DNA of 64,000 nt from Ochotona curzoniae. Lineage: Eukaryota > Chordata > Mammalia > Lagomorpha > Ochotonidae. Below are positions 1-11,649 of this stretch, piece by piece (position 1 is the stretch's first letter; the number at the start of each line of letters is the position of its first letter). The stretch is from assembly GCF_017591425.1 (NCBI RefSeq), contig NW_024465423.1, positions 153,804 through 217,803 on the forward strand. Reading direction: 5' to 3'. Made by a program: the position numbers and the translations under genes. Below the pieces are notes generated by a model. The model was not told the origin of the DNA. It searched no databases and saw nothing but the letters and a program-made list of their open reading frames with translations.

Positions 1-244
1 GGGCTTTTCTTTGTTGGGAGATTGTTGATGACTGCTTCAATCTCTGCCTCAGTTATGGGTTTATTTAATTCTGTTGCCTCTGAACTACGTTTTGGTAAGT
101 GGTGGAAGTCAAAGAATTTTTCCATTTTGTGGTGATCCTCAAATGTATTGGAGTTCAGTTCTTTGTAGTAATTTCTAATGATTTTCTTAATGATCACAGT
201 GTCTGTTCTTATGTTGCATTTTTCATCTATAATGCCGTTGATTT

Positions 245-277
<33 letters not shown>

Positions 278-1412
278 TTTATAAGTCAGTTGGGCCCGTG
301 GAGTGTTTTTTATTTTGTTTAGCATCTCAAAAAACCAACTTTTTGATTTGTTGATTTTATGTATTTTTTAAAAATTTTATTGGATTTATCTCCTCCCTTG
401 TTTTGATGATTTCTTGTTTCCTATTGTGTGTGGGGCTCTTCTGCTGCTGTTGTTCCAATTCCTGGATTTGTGTGCTTAATTCCTGTATTTGGCACCTTTC
501 TTGGGCCTTGACATGGGCTCCAATTGTAATGATATTACCTCGTAGCACTGCTTTGACATTGTCCCACAAGTTTTGGAATGTTGTATTGGAGTTTTCATTG
601 GTTTCCATACATTTTTTTATCTCATCTTTAATTTCTTCTCTGATCCATTGCTCATTTAATAGCATACTGTTCATGTTCCAAGAGTGTCTATATTTCATGG
701 TGTGTTTTGCATTGTTGATTTCCAGTCTCATTCCATGGTGGTCTCAGAGGTATGATTCTAATCTTCTGGAAGTTATTTAGATTTGCTTTGTGCCCTATCA
801 TATGGTCGATTCTGGAGAAGGTGCCATGCACCGCTGAGAAAAATGTGTAGTCTGTAGCCTTAGGATAAAAAGTTCTATATATGTCTACTAAATCCAGTTG
901 TTCTTTTGTTTGTGTGAGCTCTGTTGTTTCTGTGTTGAGTTTTTGTTTCATCTATCTGCCCATTGGTGTTCAAGGTGTGTTGAGATCATGCACAAATATT
1001 GTGTGCATATCTATGTCTCCCCTTAAATCTGTAAGTAATTGCTTCACTTAATGAGGTGCATTGGAAATTGGTGCATAAATGTTAAAAATGCTGATTGCTT
1101 CTTGATGGATCATTCTTTCACCAATATAAAATGGCCTTTCCTGTCTCTTTTGATGTTAGTTGAAGTCTATCTCATCTGAAATTATGACAGCTACCCCAGC
1201 TTTTTTTTCTCTTCCATTAGCACGAAATATCTTTTTCCATCCCTTCACTTTCAGTTTGTTTGCATCTTTTCTGGTTAGATGTGTTTCTTGTAGGCAAAAG
1301 ATAGTTGGGTCTTGTTTGATGATCCATTCCATTAATCTCTGTCTTTGGTTGGTGAGTTTAGACCATTTGTGTTAAGAGTTAAAATTGAGAGGTTGTGATT
1401 TTCCCTGCCATG
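1..1412 (-). pseudogene. L1 ORF2 endonuclease-domain remnant (left arm)
   Basis: The minus strand encodes the start of L1 ORF2, including a recognisable endonuclease N-terminus (text of the type LTLNTNGLNSPTKDRD) and later endonuclease segments, interrupted by stops and frame changes. Functional ORF2 protein nicks target DNA and reverse-transcribes L1 RNA. Only the endonuclease and part of the linker fall inside the window on this arm. The CT/T tract at about 245-280 lies inside the coding region, where it breaks the frame. Confidence 0.8.
245..280. repeat. (TC)n plus T-tract
   Basis: Dinucleotide CT run followed by a homopolymer T run inside the L1 ORF2 remnant. Its length differs slightly from the mirror at 45,901-45,939, making it one of the few arm-to-arm differences. 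Confidence 0.9.
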
Positions 1413-1529
1413 AGAGTGTGTTTTGTGTGTGTTGTTGTCTGTGTAATTGCCATTCCTTGTGTGTTCTTTAGTTTGTAAACCTTCCTGCTTGCCATCTTTG
1501 CTCATGGTTTGCCTCCTTTTTTCCTGCAA

Positions 1530-2425
1530 TTAGCACATTTCTGAGGAGATTTTGCAGAGCTGGTTTTGTGTTGGCATATTCTTCTAGTTTTTCTTTGCTA
1601 TGAAAGTATCTGATTTCGTCCTCATATACAAATGAGATCATTGCTGGGTACGTTATTCTTGGTTGACAGTTGTTTTGCTTCAGGATTTGGAAAATCTTTG
1701 CCCATTCTCTCTGGCTTGTAGAGTCTCTTCAGAGTAGTCAACAGTGATTCTGATTGGTTTTCCCCTGTATGTGATTTTTTTCTCTGCTTTGTACTTGTCT
1801 CAGGATTCTTTCTTTGTCTTTGTTGGAGTAGAACTTGAGCACCATGTGTCTGGGTGAAGATCTCTTTGGATCTTGTCTGTTGGGAGTTCTCTGTCCATTT
1901 GGTATGTGGGTTGGATTCATGTTCCAAGTGTTTTGGAAGTTTTCCTGTATAATTTCATCGAGCACCATTTGCATTCCTGACTCTCTTTCCACTCTTTCGG
2001 GAAGGCCCATGATCTGAATATTCGATTTTCTGAGGTGATCTTTCACTTCTTGTATCATTTTATTAGCTTTGCTGAGGTTTATCTCCAGCTGTTTAACGAG
2101 CTGGGTATCTTCATTATGTGTCTCTTCCATTTCAGAGATCCTTTCTTCTGCTGTATTTATTGTTGGTCATACTTTCAACCTTGGTTTCCAGGTCATGAAT
2201 TTTGTTTTTGACTTGTATTTGTGTGACTATGTGGTTTTTGAAGTCTTCCCACTTCTCATTGTCTCTGATGAGTTTTATCATTAATTTTTAAAATTCCTTG
2301 TCTGGTAAAGCTTCCATGTCTTCATCTCACATCTCCAAACTAGATGTTGGCTTTTATTCTTTTTTTGGTGGGGTGCTCACTCTCTCATCTGAGTCATTGC
2401 TTTTTCTGTTGCTTTTCCCCATTGT
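1530..2425 (-). pseudogene. L1 ORF1 remnant (left arm)
   Basis: Minus-strand mirror of 43,755-44,650. The best-kept frame (1,738-2,130) carries the RNA-binding (RRM-type) core of L1 ORF1p with an IQIMGLPE-like motif. The C-terminal domain follows in other frames. Several stops and frameshifts break the reading frame. ORF1p normally coats L1 RNA as a trimer. Confidence 0.8.
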
Positions 2426-2749
2426 GTTTTTTTTTTTTTTTTTTTTTAATGTTCTGAGCGGGTTGTTGTGTTCCCTGCTTATTCTCTCTAGATTCCTTCC
2501 AAGTTGTGTGATCCTTCTTGGTTGCTCGGTGTTCAGGGACACTTCAAGCACTCTTCTCTGCAGGTTTCTAGTCTGCTGCTCCTCCCTCAGCTATCTTTTG
2601 TCCCTCTTTTACCACATCCTACTCATGCCTGTCCTTCTCGGTCGGCCTTCTTCTATTTTCTCGGTTAGGTATTGTCTTATGTGTGCCAACAGGGATAGAG
2701 TGTGGATGAGAGACTTTGTAGCCTTGGACTTCTTGTCTTTGCCCTGCGC

Positions 2750-3700
2750 AGATATAAAGCATGTGGTTCCACACCCTGCTACACTCTCACAAATGTGCTC
2801 CCCTGTTGGGAAACACGCTGCTGTGGCCCACTAGCCTGCATCTCCACCCAGGTCAGCAGGCTGTGTTGAGCCATGCCCTGCCTGTTGGGGTTGGAGCTGA
2901 GCACAGCAGGGGGTTCTGCCCCAGTCCCCAGCCACCTGCTGCTCTTTCTGACCCTGAGTTGGGTCAGAAGGCTCTGGGGGCAGGCCCTAGTGTGAGGCTA
3001 CTCTACCTGTGACACTTTCTCAAAGGTGCTGTCCCACTGTGAGACACACTGGTATCCCTGCAAGCCTGCTAGCCTGTGTCCCTGCCCAGGTCAGCTAGCT
3101 GTGTGGAGCAGTGCTGCCCTTCCTCTGGAGTTGGAGCTGAGCACAGCAGGGGGTTCCACTGGAGCTTTCAGCTGCCTGGGGCTCAGAATTTGCAGGCCTG
3201 AGTTGGTTTGGGAAAACTTGGTGTGCCCAGGCCTAGTGAGGGTCCCTGTTGCACTCTTTCAAAGGTGCTGTCCCACAGTGAGACACACTGTCTTGTTCCT
3301 GCTAGCCCGCACCTCTCTGGATCAATAGACTCTGTTGAGTGGTGCCCCACCTCTGGGGTTGGAGCTGAGCACAGCAGGGGATTCCACCCAAGCATCCAGC
3401 TGCCCACTTGTGGCTTGGAATTTGCAGCCCCAAGCTGAGTTAGAAAAGCTGGGCTTTGCAGGAGCTTCCAGCTACCTGCAGCTTGGAATCCACAGCCTGA
3501 GCTGGGCTAGAAAAGCTTGTCATACCCAGCTTAGTGAGGCTTCCTGTTGCACTCTCTCAGATGTGCTCCACAGTTGGAAGGTGTGCCACTGTGTCCCTGC
3601 TGGCCTGCACCTCTGCCTGGGTTGGCTGACTCTGCAGTGTAGTGCCCCACCACTGGGGCTCAGGCAAAACACAGCAGGAAATTCCAAAGCTAATCCACAG
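2750..3700 (-). repeat. Tandem monomers in the L1 5' UTR (left arm)
   Basis: Four diverged units of roughly 230-300 bp, each beginning with CCTGCTGTG and carrying a 'gtgggacagcacctttga'-like block, as seen on the minus strand. They mirror 42,480-43,430. Tandem promoter monomers are a known L1 5' UTR architecture. All ORFs that cross this block (for example 2,761-3,724) are incidental. Confidence 0.75.
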
Positions 3701-4799
3701 TTTGGAGCCACCAAGTTTCTGTGACCCAGCCCCAGAAAGTGGCTCCAGGTCCCTCTGCACTCTCTCAATGGTGATGACCTGCTGGTGGGAGTTCTGCTGG
3801 AACCTCCTCCCCTGCTTGTCGTCAACCTCAGCAGGGGTTGATGTCCCCTATGTTCAAACCAGTAGCCACCCTTAGGGTTTCCAGGACTCCAGTTTTCTGT
3901 GGCTCCCGCTGGTGTGGGAACTTGTTTTGGCAGCTGCCCTTGTCTTCCCAGGATCAGCAGAAACTGCACTGACCTTCCACATGCCTGGGACAGCAACTCA
4001 CCAAGTCTTGTGTGGAGTGTTGCCTTTCCTTTCTTTCTTTTTCTGACTGTCCCTCCAAGCTGTGTTGATCTTCTAACTTCAGTGATGTCAAGTGACCATC
4101 CAACTCCTCTCCTGCAATTCTTTGTCTCCTGGTTTGTTCCTCTGCTGGATCAGTCCTCTTCTCTTTGTTCTCCAGCTTACACCAGCTCTTCAAGGTTGGC
4201 CATCTTTTTTCCTTCTCTGGCTTGTTTCTGCAGCAGCCTCTGCTTCAGTCTCTCATGAGCACTGGTCAATGGATGTCTCTCAGGGCACACTTGTAACTGG
4301 GGTGTCCTTGACCCAAATGCCGCTGGGGCCTGCTGGTTCTCATGCCTCCTTTCCTGGTGTGCACAACAGGCTGCTAGGAGCTCCTTCACCTCCCCTCCTC
4401 CTCTGCTCACCTCCCTCCAGCATGCTCCTCCCACCTCCTGCTCAGCCACTACCCCAGCAACTTCAAAGTACACAGCAGCCAAGTTGATGCTGATGCCACC
4501 CAGCAGGGCCAGACTCTCTCCCTCAGCTCACAGGTCTCCCTTTACTGGGGTGGGGGTGGGGTTCCTCAGAATGGACACCGGGCCCTTTTCCCAGCAAAGG
4601 ACACGAACTGTCTGACACCTGACAGCTGTGGTAACTGCGCAGGCCCTGGTGACTTTCCCATGAGGAGGCTCCATATAGGGCCTCTTTCCTAAAGCACTTC
4701 TCGGCCCTTCTACCTGCCCGGCACCACAGCCATACTCCACCTCAGTGGATCTCGTGCTCAGATCCACAGAGGCTGCCATGCTAAACAGAGAATGTGGGG

Positions 4800-5540
4800 A
4801 ATGTCCCAACTTCTCCCTGCCTGACTACCGCCCTCATCATTCAAGGGACCCGCACTGTCTCCCGGAAGTGGCGACGTGCCAACAAAAGTGCATGTGCAGA
4901 GATCTCGGCATTGACAATGGGTGGGGCGTCATAGTGCGTGAAGTGGACCCCAATCCACCCCCAGCGTGCTGAGCTCTCCTGGGAATTACAGTGTGCGAGC
5001 AGGAAAGCGAGTGTGTCAACCTGAGCCTGGCCCCAGGCTCCCTGTGCACAGGGAGGGGGACTTTGCGGGGTGTGCCCGGCTCAGCCTTGCACCAGGGATG
5101 CAGGCTGCGGGTGAAAGGGGTAGACAACAGCCCTCCTGTCCTACACGGGGCGGCCTGGGTTCAGCCCTGCTGCTGGACCATGTTTCTGGTGCAGGCATGC
5201 TGAGGTCACCATTGTGGGTCAGCCAGAAGAAAAGCATGTGGAAAGACACGTGCCCAGAGTGGGCTAATATATGATTGCTCAGGTGGTGGGTCCTGGGTGG
5301 CTTTGGTGGGCTCCCTGCCCTTTCATGTCTACCTTCCAGGAATTATCTTCACATTGCAGGCAACTAAATGTTAGCACTGTTGAGAAGCTCAAGGCTTTCA
5401 GTGGCAGCTTGTGCTGCCCTGATGCTGAAGGAGCACTAGTTGGCCTGCACTGTGCCTGTCACGGTGTGGGTTCACAACAAGTTAAAAGTGTGAAAATATC
5501 CAGGATTGTTTTTCTGTTAAAGCCTAAGTGATTGTAAGAA
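4800..5540. other. GC-rich stretch, no gene recognised (left arm)
   Basis: Locally GC- and CpG-enriched sequence, including an element reading CGCCACTTCCGGGAG on the minus strand. It directly adjoins the L1 5' UTR, so it may be the 5' end of that L1 or unrelated DNA. The short ORFs on both strands show no family signature. An (AAAT)n run ends it at about 5,548-5,572. Confidence 0.5.
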
Positions 5541-5572
5541 AGAAAAACAAACAAATAAATAAATAAATAAAA

Positions 5573-6310
5573 ACACTGCCAGCAACAACTAGTGGCCTGA
5601 ACTCTTTTAAAATGTGATTAAAAGACATTTTACATTGACCAGCTGTCACAATAAATATTCTTTATACCTATTGTATTTTATTCCTTGGACTGTGTAGGTT
5701 CATCTTCTAAAGGCATAGTTACCCACAGTGAGAGTGAACAAAACATAGAAGGTCTGTTACATGCACACTCAGAAATGGATCTGGATGAGAGAGCCTCCAC
5801 AATGTTTAACTTGTTCCTGGTTGTCTTTCCGAATGGCGGTCTACATGCTGGCAGAATTGGGGTGTCTGGAGTTACAGCTAGGCCTTTCAGGTGGGCGGTA
5901 GGTTTCTAAGTACTGGGCTCATAGAGTTTGCCCACAGGAATGAGCAGTTGGCTATATGGTATTGAAAGTCATGTCTTCCCCAAGACTCCCAGGGAATGCT
6001 TGTGACTGAGCCCAAATAGCAGCCACATTGTGATTCTTGTATTCAAGGACTTTCTCCTTCCTGCATTACTTGATAAACATCCAGGGTTTCAAATGATAGG
6101 TGTCAATATAGAGGTATCAATGACACGGAGAGCAACTTAGCACAGACCTTGGGTTGTATAGAACCTCTTGATGACCTGTAAAATATGTGGTGTGCTCTAT
6201 GTTCTTCAGCACATAGATCTACTTTCCGGGCTTATAAAAAAGCAGTAGTGAAGCAGTTCACTATGGATTAGCTTGAAGTGACATCAGGTCTTTCAAATGC
6301 AGAGTAATGC
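5573..6310. other. Unassigned DNA (left arm)
   Basis: No repeat family, RNA or convincing coding signal was seen in this 0.7 kb stretch. The 74-codon ORF at 5,685-5,909 has no recognisable motif. The mirror is 39,870-40,607. Confidence 0.5.
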
Positions 6311-6314
6311 ATAC

Positions 6315-6805
6315 TCTCTTATTTTCTCCCTCCCTCACTCCTTCACTCCCTCACTCCCTCCCTTCCTTATCCCTTCCTACCTTCCTCTCCCTCCCTCTGT
6401 CTCTCCCATTCTTTCTCCCTTCCTTCATTCCTCCGTCGCGTCCTTTTTTCCTTCTTTCTTTCCTTCCTTCCTTTCTACCTTCCTTCCTTCCTTGTTTCCT
6501 TCCTCCCTCCCTTCTGTCGTCCCTTCCTTCCTTCCTTCTTTATTTCCTTCCTCCTTTCCTTCCTTCCTGTGTTCCTTCCTTCCTTCCTTCGTTCCTTCCT
6601 CCCTCCCTTCCTTTCCTCCTTCCTCCCTCCTTTCCTTCCTTTCTTCCTTCCTTCCTTCCTTCCTTCCTTCCTTCCTTCCTTCCTTCCTTCCTTCCTTCCT
6701 TCCTTCCTTCCTTCCTTTCTTTCTCCCTTCCTCTCTCTCTGCCTTTCTTCCTTTTCTCTCTACCTCCTTTCCTTCCCTTCCTCCTGCCTCCCACCCTTCT
6801 CTCTG
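6315..6805. repeat. (CCTT)n/(TTCC)n pyrimidine array (left arm)
   Basis: Almost pure polypyrimidine sequence with a perfect TTCC core around 6,640-6,716 and degenerate flanks. The long ORFs through it (up to 197 codons of Pro/Ser/Leu/Phe) are products of the repeat, not genes. Mirror: 39,375-39,868. Confidence 0.97.
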
Positions 6806-6949
6806 TTTCTCACTTTCTGGCTACAAAGTATTGGTCGTTACTGGAACTCTGAGAGCTGCTCCTGGAATGTGGGTGGGAAATAGGAGCTGACTAATTCTTC
6901 TGTGGTGAATAATGGACTGAAAATGGGATTATGACAGAGGAACATGTGG

Positions 6950-7970
6950 CAATGGCAAAGGTTCCTATGGTGGGCAGACATGAGGACCAGTGATGAAATT
7001 TGCCTCTTTAGGTTTTCCCACTTAGAGCATCATGTCCTCTGCACACATGAATATTGGACTTCATCTTTTTCTCTATTGAGCCAGCTACTTCTTTCTTTCT
7101 CCTCCTGGTAAGCATGGCAGAAGTTGATATGCTTGGCTTGTTTCAGATCTTGGAAGAAGTTCAGCTTTTGACAACATAATTTGATATGGCTGTTGACTTT
7201 GATATATATATCCTTTATATTTTGAGAAGAGTTTTTCTATGCTTAATTAGCAATGTTTTTTCTAATGGTGGGTTTTTAATCCAAATATGTGTCTGAGTAT
7301 TTTGAATGGACTTACAGTTTATTCTTCATCCTGTAGATACTATTCTTAGATTCCTTGATATACATATGGTGATATGTATTGCATTCACTGGATGAAATTG
7401 ATAGAGTAATATGTATGACTATTATATCTTTACATTTCACCTATCTTCAATTATTGTTTTCTTCATACTGTTTTGTGATTTGTTGATTGCAATTATGCAT
7501 TGGTTTTCTTATCCCTTTTTTAGTGTCTTGTAACTTGACATGCTGTGCAGTTATCTTTATTCATTATTCATTTCTAGGTTTCTTTTGATTTTATCATTGG
7601 CCCATTGTTCATTCAATAATGTGTTGCTGAGTCTCCATTTTATGGCATAATTCCAGAGTTTCATGAGTTGTTGATTTGTTTTAGAGATTCATTGTATGAT
7701 TCTAGCTATTACATTTTGAGGTCTGACTGACCCAGAGTACACATTAACTCTGATACTTCTTGCTTGATTTTTTGTGTAGTTGATATGGCCATTTGCTAAG
7801 TTGGAATGTAGCTATCAGCCATTATTATTGTAGTGAAAACTTCTTTCCCTTTATGTCCATTAACAATCACGTTCAATTAGCATGTAGCATTGTGAATATA
7901 TATACGCATTTATTATAGGTTCTCCGTACTGAATTATTTCACTGTTCACTGTGATACACTTTGTCATCTC
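6950..7970 (-). mobile_element. Ancient L1 ORF2 fragment (left arm)
   Basis: Read on the minus strand (mirror 38,210-39,230), this stretch has the A-rich composition and scattered word order of L1 ORF2, from linker and RT segments around 38,470-38,600 to a decayed RT block further on. No open frame survives. It is much older than the L1 at the outer end of the arm. Confidence 0.6.
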
Positions 7971-7973
7971 TTT

Positions 7974-8128
7974 TAATATATATGTAATATACATATATTT
8001 ATTTTATATAATATATGTGGTTGTATATTATATATTTTTATTTTATTTATAAAATATGTATTTATTTTATTTGTACATATTATATAATATATATCATTAT
8101 ATATATTTATTTTATATATAGGTGACAG
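7974..8128. repeat. AT-rich low-complexity tract (left arm)
   Basis: Repeated TATATTTATTTTATA-like words with almost no G or C. The mirror is 38,052-38,206. Confidence 0.9.
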
Positions 8129-8427
8129 AATCTATTGTGTGTGATATCAGTATACATAAAGCTTCTCATTTGTGTTGTCGCTGGCATGGTATTTCTCACC
8201 CATCACCTCACTCTGTCTAGTTTATTTTTTTTTGGGGGGGGGCGTTGAATTATGCTGTTTTTGGAAGGAAATAGTTATGCCCTGTTGTTTGGTATGTTTA
8301 GCAAGTATTCATCTTGTAATGAGCCGTTGGATCATTTGCCTGTGGAATTATTAAGTTAACAACCTGATGTTGCCAGTTTTTCATAAATGTTTTCATGGTC
8401 AATTTGTCTATTTACCTTGCATGTTTC

Positions 8428-8756
8428 AAAGTTTTATTGATTTTTATTGGAAAGTCAGATATACAGAGAGAAGGAGAGGCAGAGAGGAAGCTCTTCCTTC
8501 TGCTGACTCACTCCAGCAAATGGCTGCAAGTGCCATAGCTTCCCTGATCGTGGGCCAAGACCTGTGAGCTTCTTCCAGGTCGCACGTGGGTGCATGGTGC
8601 TAGGACTTGGGTTGTCCTTGACTGCTTTCACAGACCTTAAAAAGGGAACTGGATGGGAAGCAGGATCACTGGGACAGGCACCAGAACTGGTGATGAGATA
8701 GAGTCCCAGAACACACTAGGTGAGAACTTTAATTGCAAGGCTACCATGCCGGGCCC
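8428..8756 (-). mobile_element. tRNA-derived lagomorph SINE (left arm)
   Basis: Minus strand: head beginning GGCCCGGCATGGTAGCC, a tRNA-related region, a body with CAGTCAAGGACAACCCAAG, a CT-rich stretch and a tail with AATAAAAATC. It is full length (about 330 bp) and fairly well preserved. This SINE type is one of the grounds for the pika assignment. It is mirrored at 37,424-37,752. Confidence 0.9.
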
Positions 8757-9585
8757 TCCTCTCTATTTTTATTGTTGAGTTTTCCCTTTAACTGTCTTCA
8801 ACTGTAGTTAGTGCAAATCTCCCCTGTTGAGTTGGGACTTCAAAAAGCATCTTTTGTTCCTGAATGAATAGTGGTAAAGTCCTCAAAATAACATTCTGCA
8901 ATTCTGTTTGCTTGTGTTTGTTTGTTTGTTTGTTTGTTTGTTTGTCTTCATTTACATGGGACAGCATTTGGGGATGCAGATTTGTTATTTCTTTCTTTGA
9001 GGCATGAAGTATCTATCTACATCTCTCCTAGCATTAGGAGTTTCTAATGAGAAGTTAGACATTAGTGTATTAGAACACCTAAGAAAGTAATCCAGCATTT
9101 CTCTCATAATAGGTTAGGATCATATCAATTTATTCTTGACAGTTTGACTAAAGCATGTCACATTATAGTGTTTGTTTCTAATTAGGTTGATCATGGGTTC
9201 TGTATATTTCTACTTTGATGTCCCTTTCATTCTACTCAAAAGGGACATGGTCTACTGCTAGTTAGCTCAATAGGCCTTCTAATATTTTCTCTCAGCACCT
9301 TGATAAAGTCCTAAACTATAAATGTCTGATTACTTTGTATATACCCATGCATCTCCCATACAGTTTCATTTTTAAATATAGCTTTTTAATTTCCCTTTTG
9401 GCAAACTGAGATATTCTTATGGCAAATTGGATTGTTTATTTTTAGCCTTTTTGGGCAGGAACTCAGCAGATCAAGCAAGTCAGAGATGATAGTGGCATTG
9501 GGCCATGCTGCACAGCATATAATTTAAAACCAAATCTAAGTTTCTACCTTGCACAAATAAAAGATGTTAGAGCAACTTCCTGGAG
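8757..9585. other. Unassigned DNA with a (TTTG)n run (left arm)
   Basis: No coding or repeat-family signal apart from a TTTG tetranucleotide run at about 8,917-8,946, which is mirrored as CAAA at 37,236-37,263. Confidence 0.5.
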
Positions 9586-9840
9586 CTGCAATGGTGACTC
9601 AACAGGCAAATCCTCCACGTGCCACACTGGAAACCCATGTGGGCATCTGTTGAACAACTGCTGCCTCATTTCTGATCCAGCTCACCGATTATGAGCTGAT
9701 AAAGCAGCCAAGGTTTGCTCAATCCATGTAGGGGATCTAGAAGAATGTCTTGGCTCTTTCCAGCTGCAGCCAGTCATTTGGGGATCAAACCAGTGTGTAG
9801 AAGATTCATATTTCACAAAGGAAGTTCCATTAGCAGACTC
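9585..9840 (+). mobile_element. Old, diverged tRNA-derived SINE (left arm)
   Basis: Plus strand: a diverged SINE head (aggcaaatcctcc), then 'aacccatgtgggcatctg', 'ctgatccagctc' and a body with 'tcatttggggatcaaacc'. These are all recognisable SINE blocks in the right order with many substitutions. The mirror is 36,340-36,595. Confidence 0.7.
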
Positions 9841-10474
9841 ACTTGAGGAGAACAATGTCATATCCAGGTATTTTGGTATTTGGATCACGATAAAATGTCG
9901 TCCAAATCAAGATGTCCATATTGCTACATATTGTATCGTATTTAGAGGACATGCAAGTTATTTGGAAAAAAAAAGTCTATGGCATATTAATTACTAGTGA
10001 CTCACCTGAAAGTTTCAATTATAACTTAAAATCAGTCATGTTTTCTCTGCTCAGCTGCAGATATGTGAAACATGTAGTTGATCCAAAAATCAAAACAGAA
10101 AAAGCTCATGCAACAATTCTGAAAGGGAATAAATTTTCTGTCCTTTCAAAAGTTTCGGGAGTTTAAATACTGCTGTCTTTAGTGTAGCTTCCACTTATAT
10201 ATTCCTCTCATCACTTGAGGATCAAAGCTGAAAATACCTACATAGCTATATCTGCAGCTTATCTTTGTGGTTTAATTGTTATTTCTTACTGGATTCACTG
10301 ACTCTTCTGGATTCCAATGTATATTTTCCCTAGTAGGAAATCATTTCACTCAACTTTGGAAAGACTTTCCATTACTTGATATGCTGTTACTGCTCCTGAT
10401 TAGAAACCCCCAGCTGATATTTCATTAGTCTTTATAGACAATAAATCTTGATACAGTATGTGTGCACGCACATA
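9841..10474. other. Unassigned DNA (left arm)
   Basis: No family or coding signal. The 84-codon ORF at 9,912-10,166 lacks motifs. An A-run at 9,966-9,975 differs in length from the mirror copy, which changes where the mirror ORF can start. Confidence 0.45.
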
Positions 10475-10605
10475 TATATATATAATCATACATATATTCA
10501 CACAGATATATTTTATATATACCAATGTATATATGTGTGTGTGTATATATATTCACATATATGTATATATGTGTGTATATCTATAAATATATGTATATAT
10601 GAGTT
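10475..10605. repeat. TA/TG/CA microsatellite (left arm)
   Basis: Alternating TATATA, TGTGTG and CATATA blocks. The 70-codon Tyr/Ile-rich ORF across it is spurious. Mirror: 35,578-35,706. Confidence 0.93.
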
Positions 10606-10779
10606 TCTAATTGATCATAGATTTCATGGATCCAACGTTGAAATAAATCACAGGTTCTGATGAGACAAGTCATGATATGTTCTCCACTGTTGTACTAAAG
10701 AGAAGACTGCATTTTCTCTTTCTCAGAAAAATTAGTAAGAACTTACTGCTAAGAAGACATTTCAACTTTGCCAAATGTA

Positions 10780-11480
10780 TCCTCATTTTACAAATGTGTA
10801 TTTGCTAGGATGTTGTGGAAGGTGAGAGAGCAAAAGTGATGGAGAAGGAGATCAGCACCAACATTCACCTGAAACAATGTTTTCCCCTGTATTGGTACTG
10901 TATATTACATTTGCACAACAACAGTCACCAGTCAGCATTGTACTGTTGAGACGTATTCTGACATTGTAGGCACATAGTATGCAGAACACTTTGATATGTA
11001 GCCCAGCATTCTAGTATATAGTTAATGGTTTCAGTGGGAGTCCATCTTTGATTCAGAAGTAGAGATGCATACTGTAATGCATCTCCGAATCATGGGGTAC
11101 TTCCCTTCATTACACAGATCCTCCAGATAAATATGTGTATCTAAATGCTTGCCCATAAATCTATTGACACGGTAATTTGCAGGAAGGTTTCCTTATATCG
11201 GAGAGACCATATGATATTTATGCTTCTGGGACTGGATTATTTCACTGATCATAACGCAATCTATTTGGTACCATTTTGCTGCAAATGTCCAAAATTCATT
11301 CATTCATTCTAATGGCTGAGTAGTATTCCAGGGAGCAGATATATCACAGTATCATTATGTACTCCTCTTTTGATGGGCATTTGTGTTGTTTCTGTGTCTT
11401 TCATGTTGTGGATTGTACTGATGCAGATTTCTCATATGCAGCAGTTTTATTGATCACATGGCTTCAGACAGTACTTAGTT
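10780..11480 (-). mobile_element. Old L1 3' end fragment (left arm)
   Basis: On the minus strand (mirror 34,700-35,400) the sequence carries the conserved end of L1 ORF2, including 'tggaatactactcagccatt' and a following 'gcaaaatggtacc' block, and then 3' UTR-like sequence. Frames are broken. This is a common, old mammalian L1 tail. Confidence 0.8.
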
Positions 11481-11649
11481 TAGTTTTCATTATATTGGCT
11501 TTTATGTTATTGAGTATTTCAAATCATCAATGTACATGATTTTTTTCACTTTTCTGACTTCTCTTACTTTTTAAAAATCTGAGATATTCATTCAAATAAT
11601 TGCACATCTTTGGTGGAATTTATTCGTGTATTTGAATTCTCTGAAACAA

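Larger units (their letters stand above)
1..4800 (-). mobile_element. L1 retrotransposon, left-arm copy, cut by the window start
   Basis: This is the mirror of the right-arm L1. It reads on the minus strand from a 5' UTR (about 2,430-4,800) through a broken ORF1 (about 1,530-2,425) into the endonuclease part of ORF2 (1-1,412). Reverse transcriptase and the 3' end lie outside the window. It shares the same stops and frameshifts as the right-arm copy, so it was already dead before the arms separated or has been homogenised since. The 5' limit is not certain, because the sequence grades into a GC-rich block at 4,800-5,270 that could be the real promoter end. Confidence 0.85.

Noticed and set aside
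6297..6890. 197- and 181-codon ORFs rich in Pro, Ser, Phe and Leu
   Set aside because: They are translations of the CCTT array in several frames and recur in mirror orientation. No gene signal.
8428..8756. Possible tRNA gene in the SINE head
   Set aside because: The tRNA-like region is the promoter part of a retroposed SINE and does not have an intact tRNA structure.
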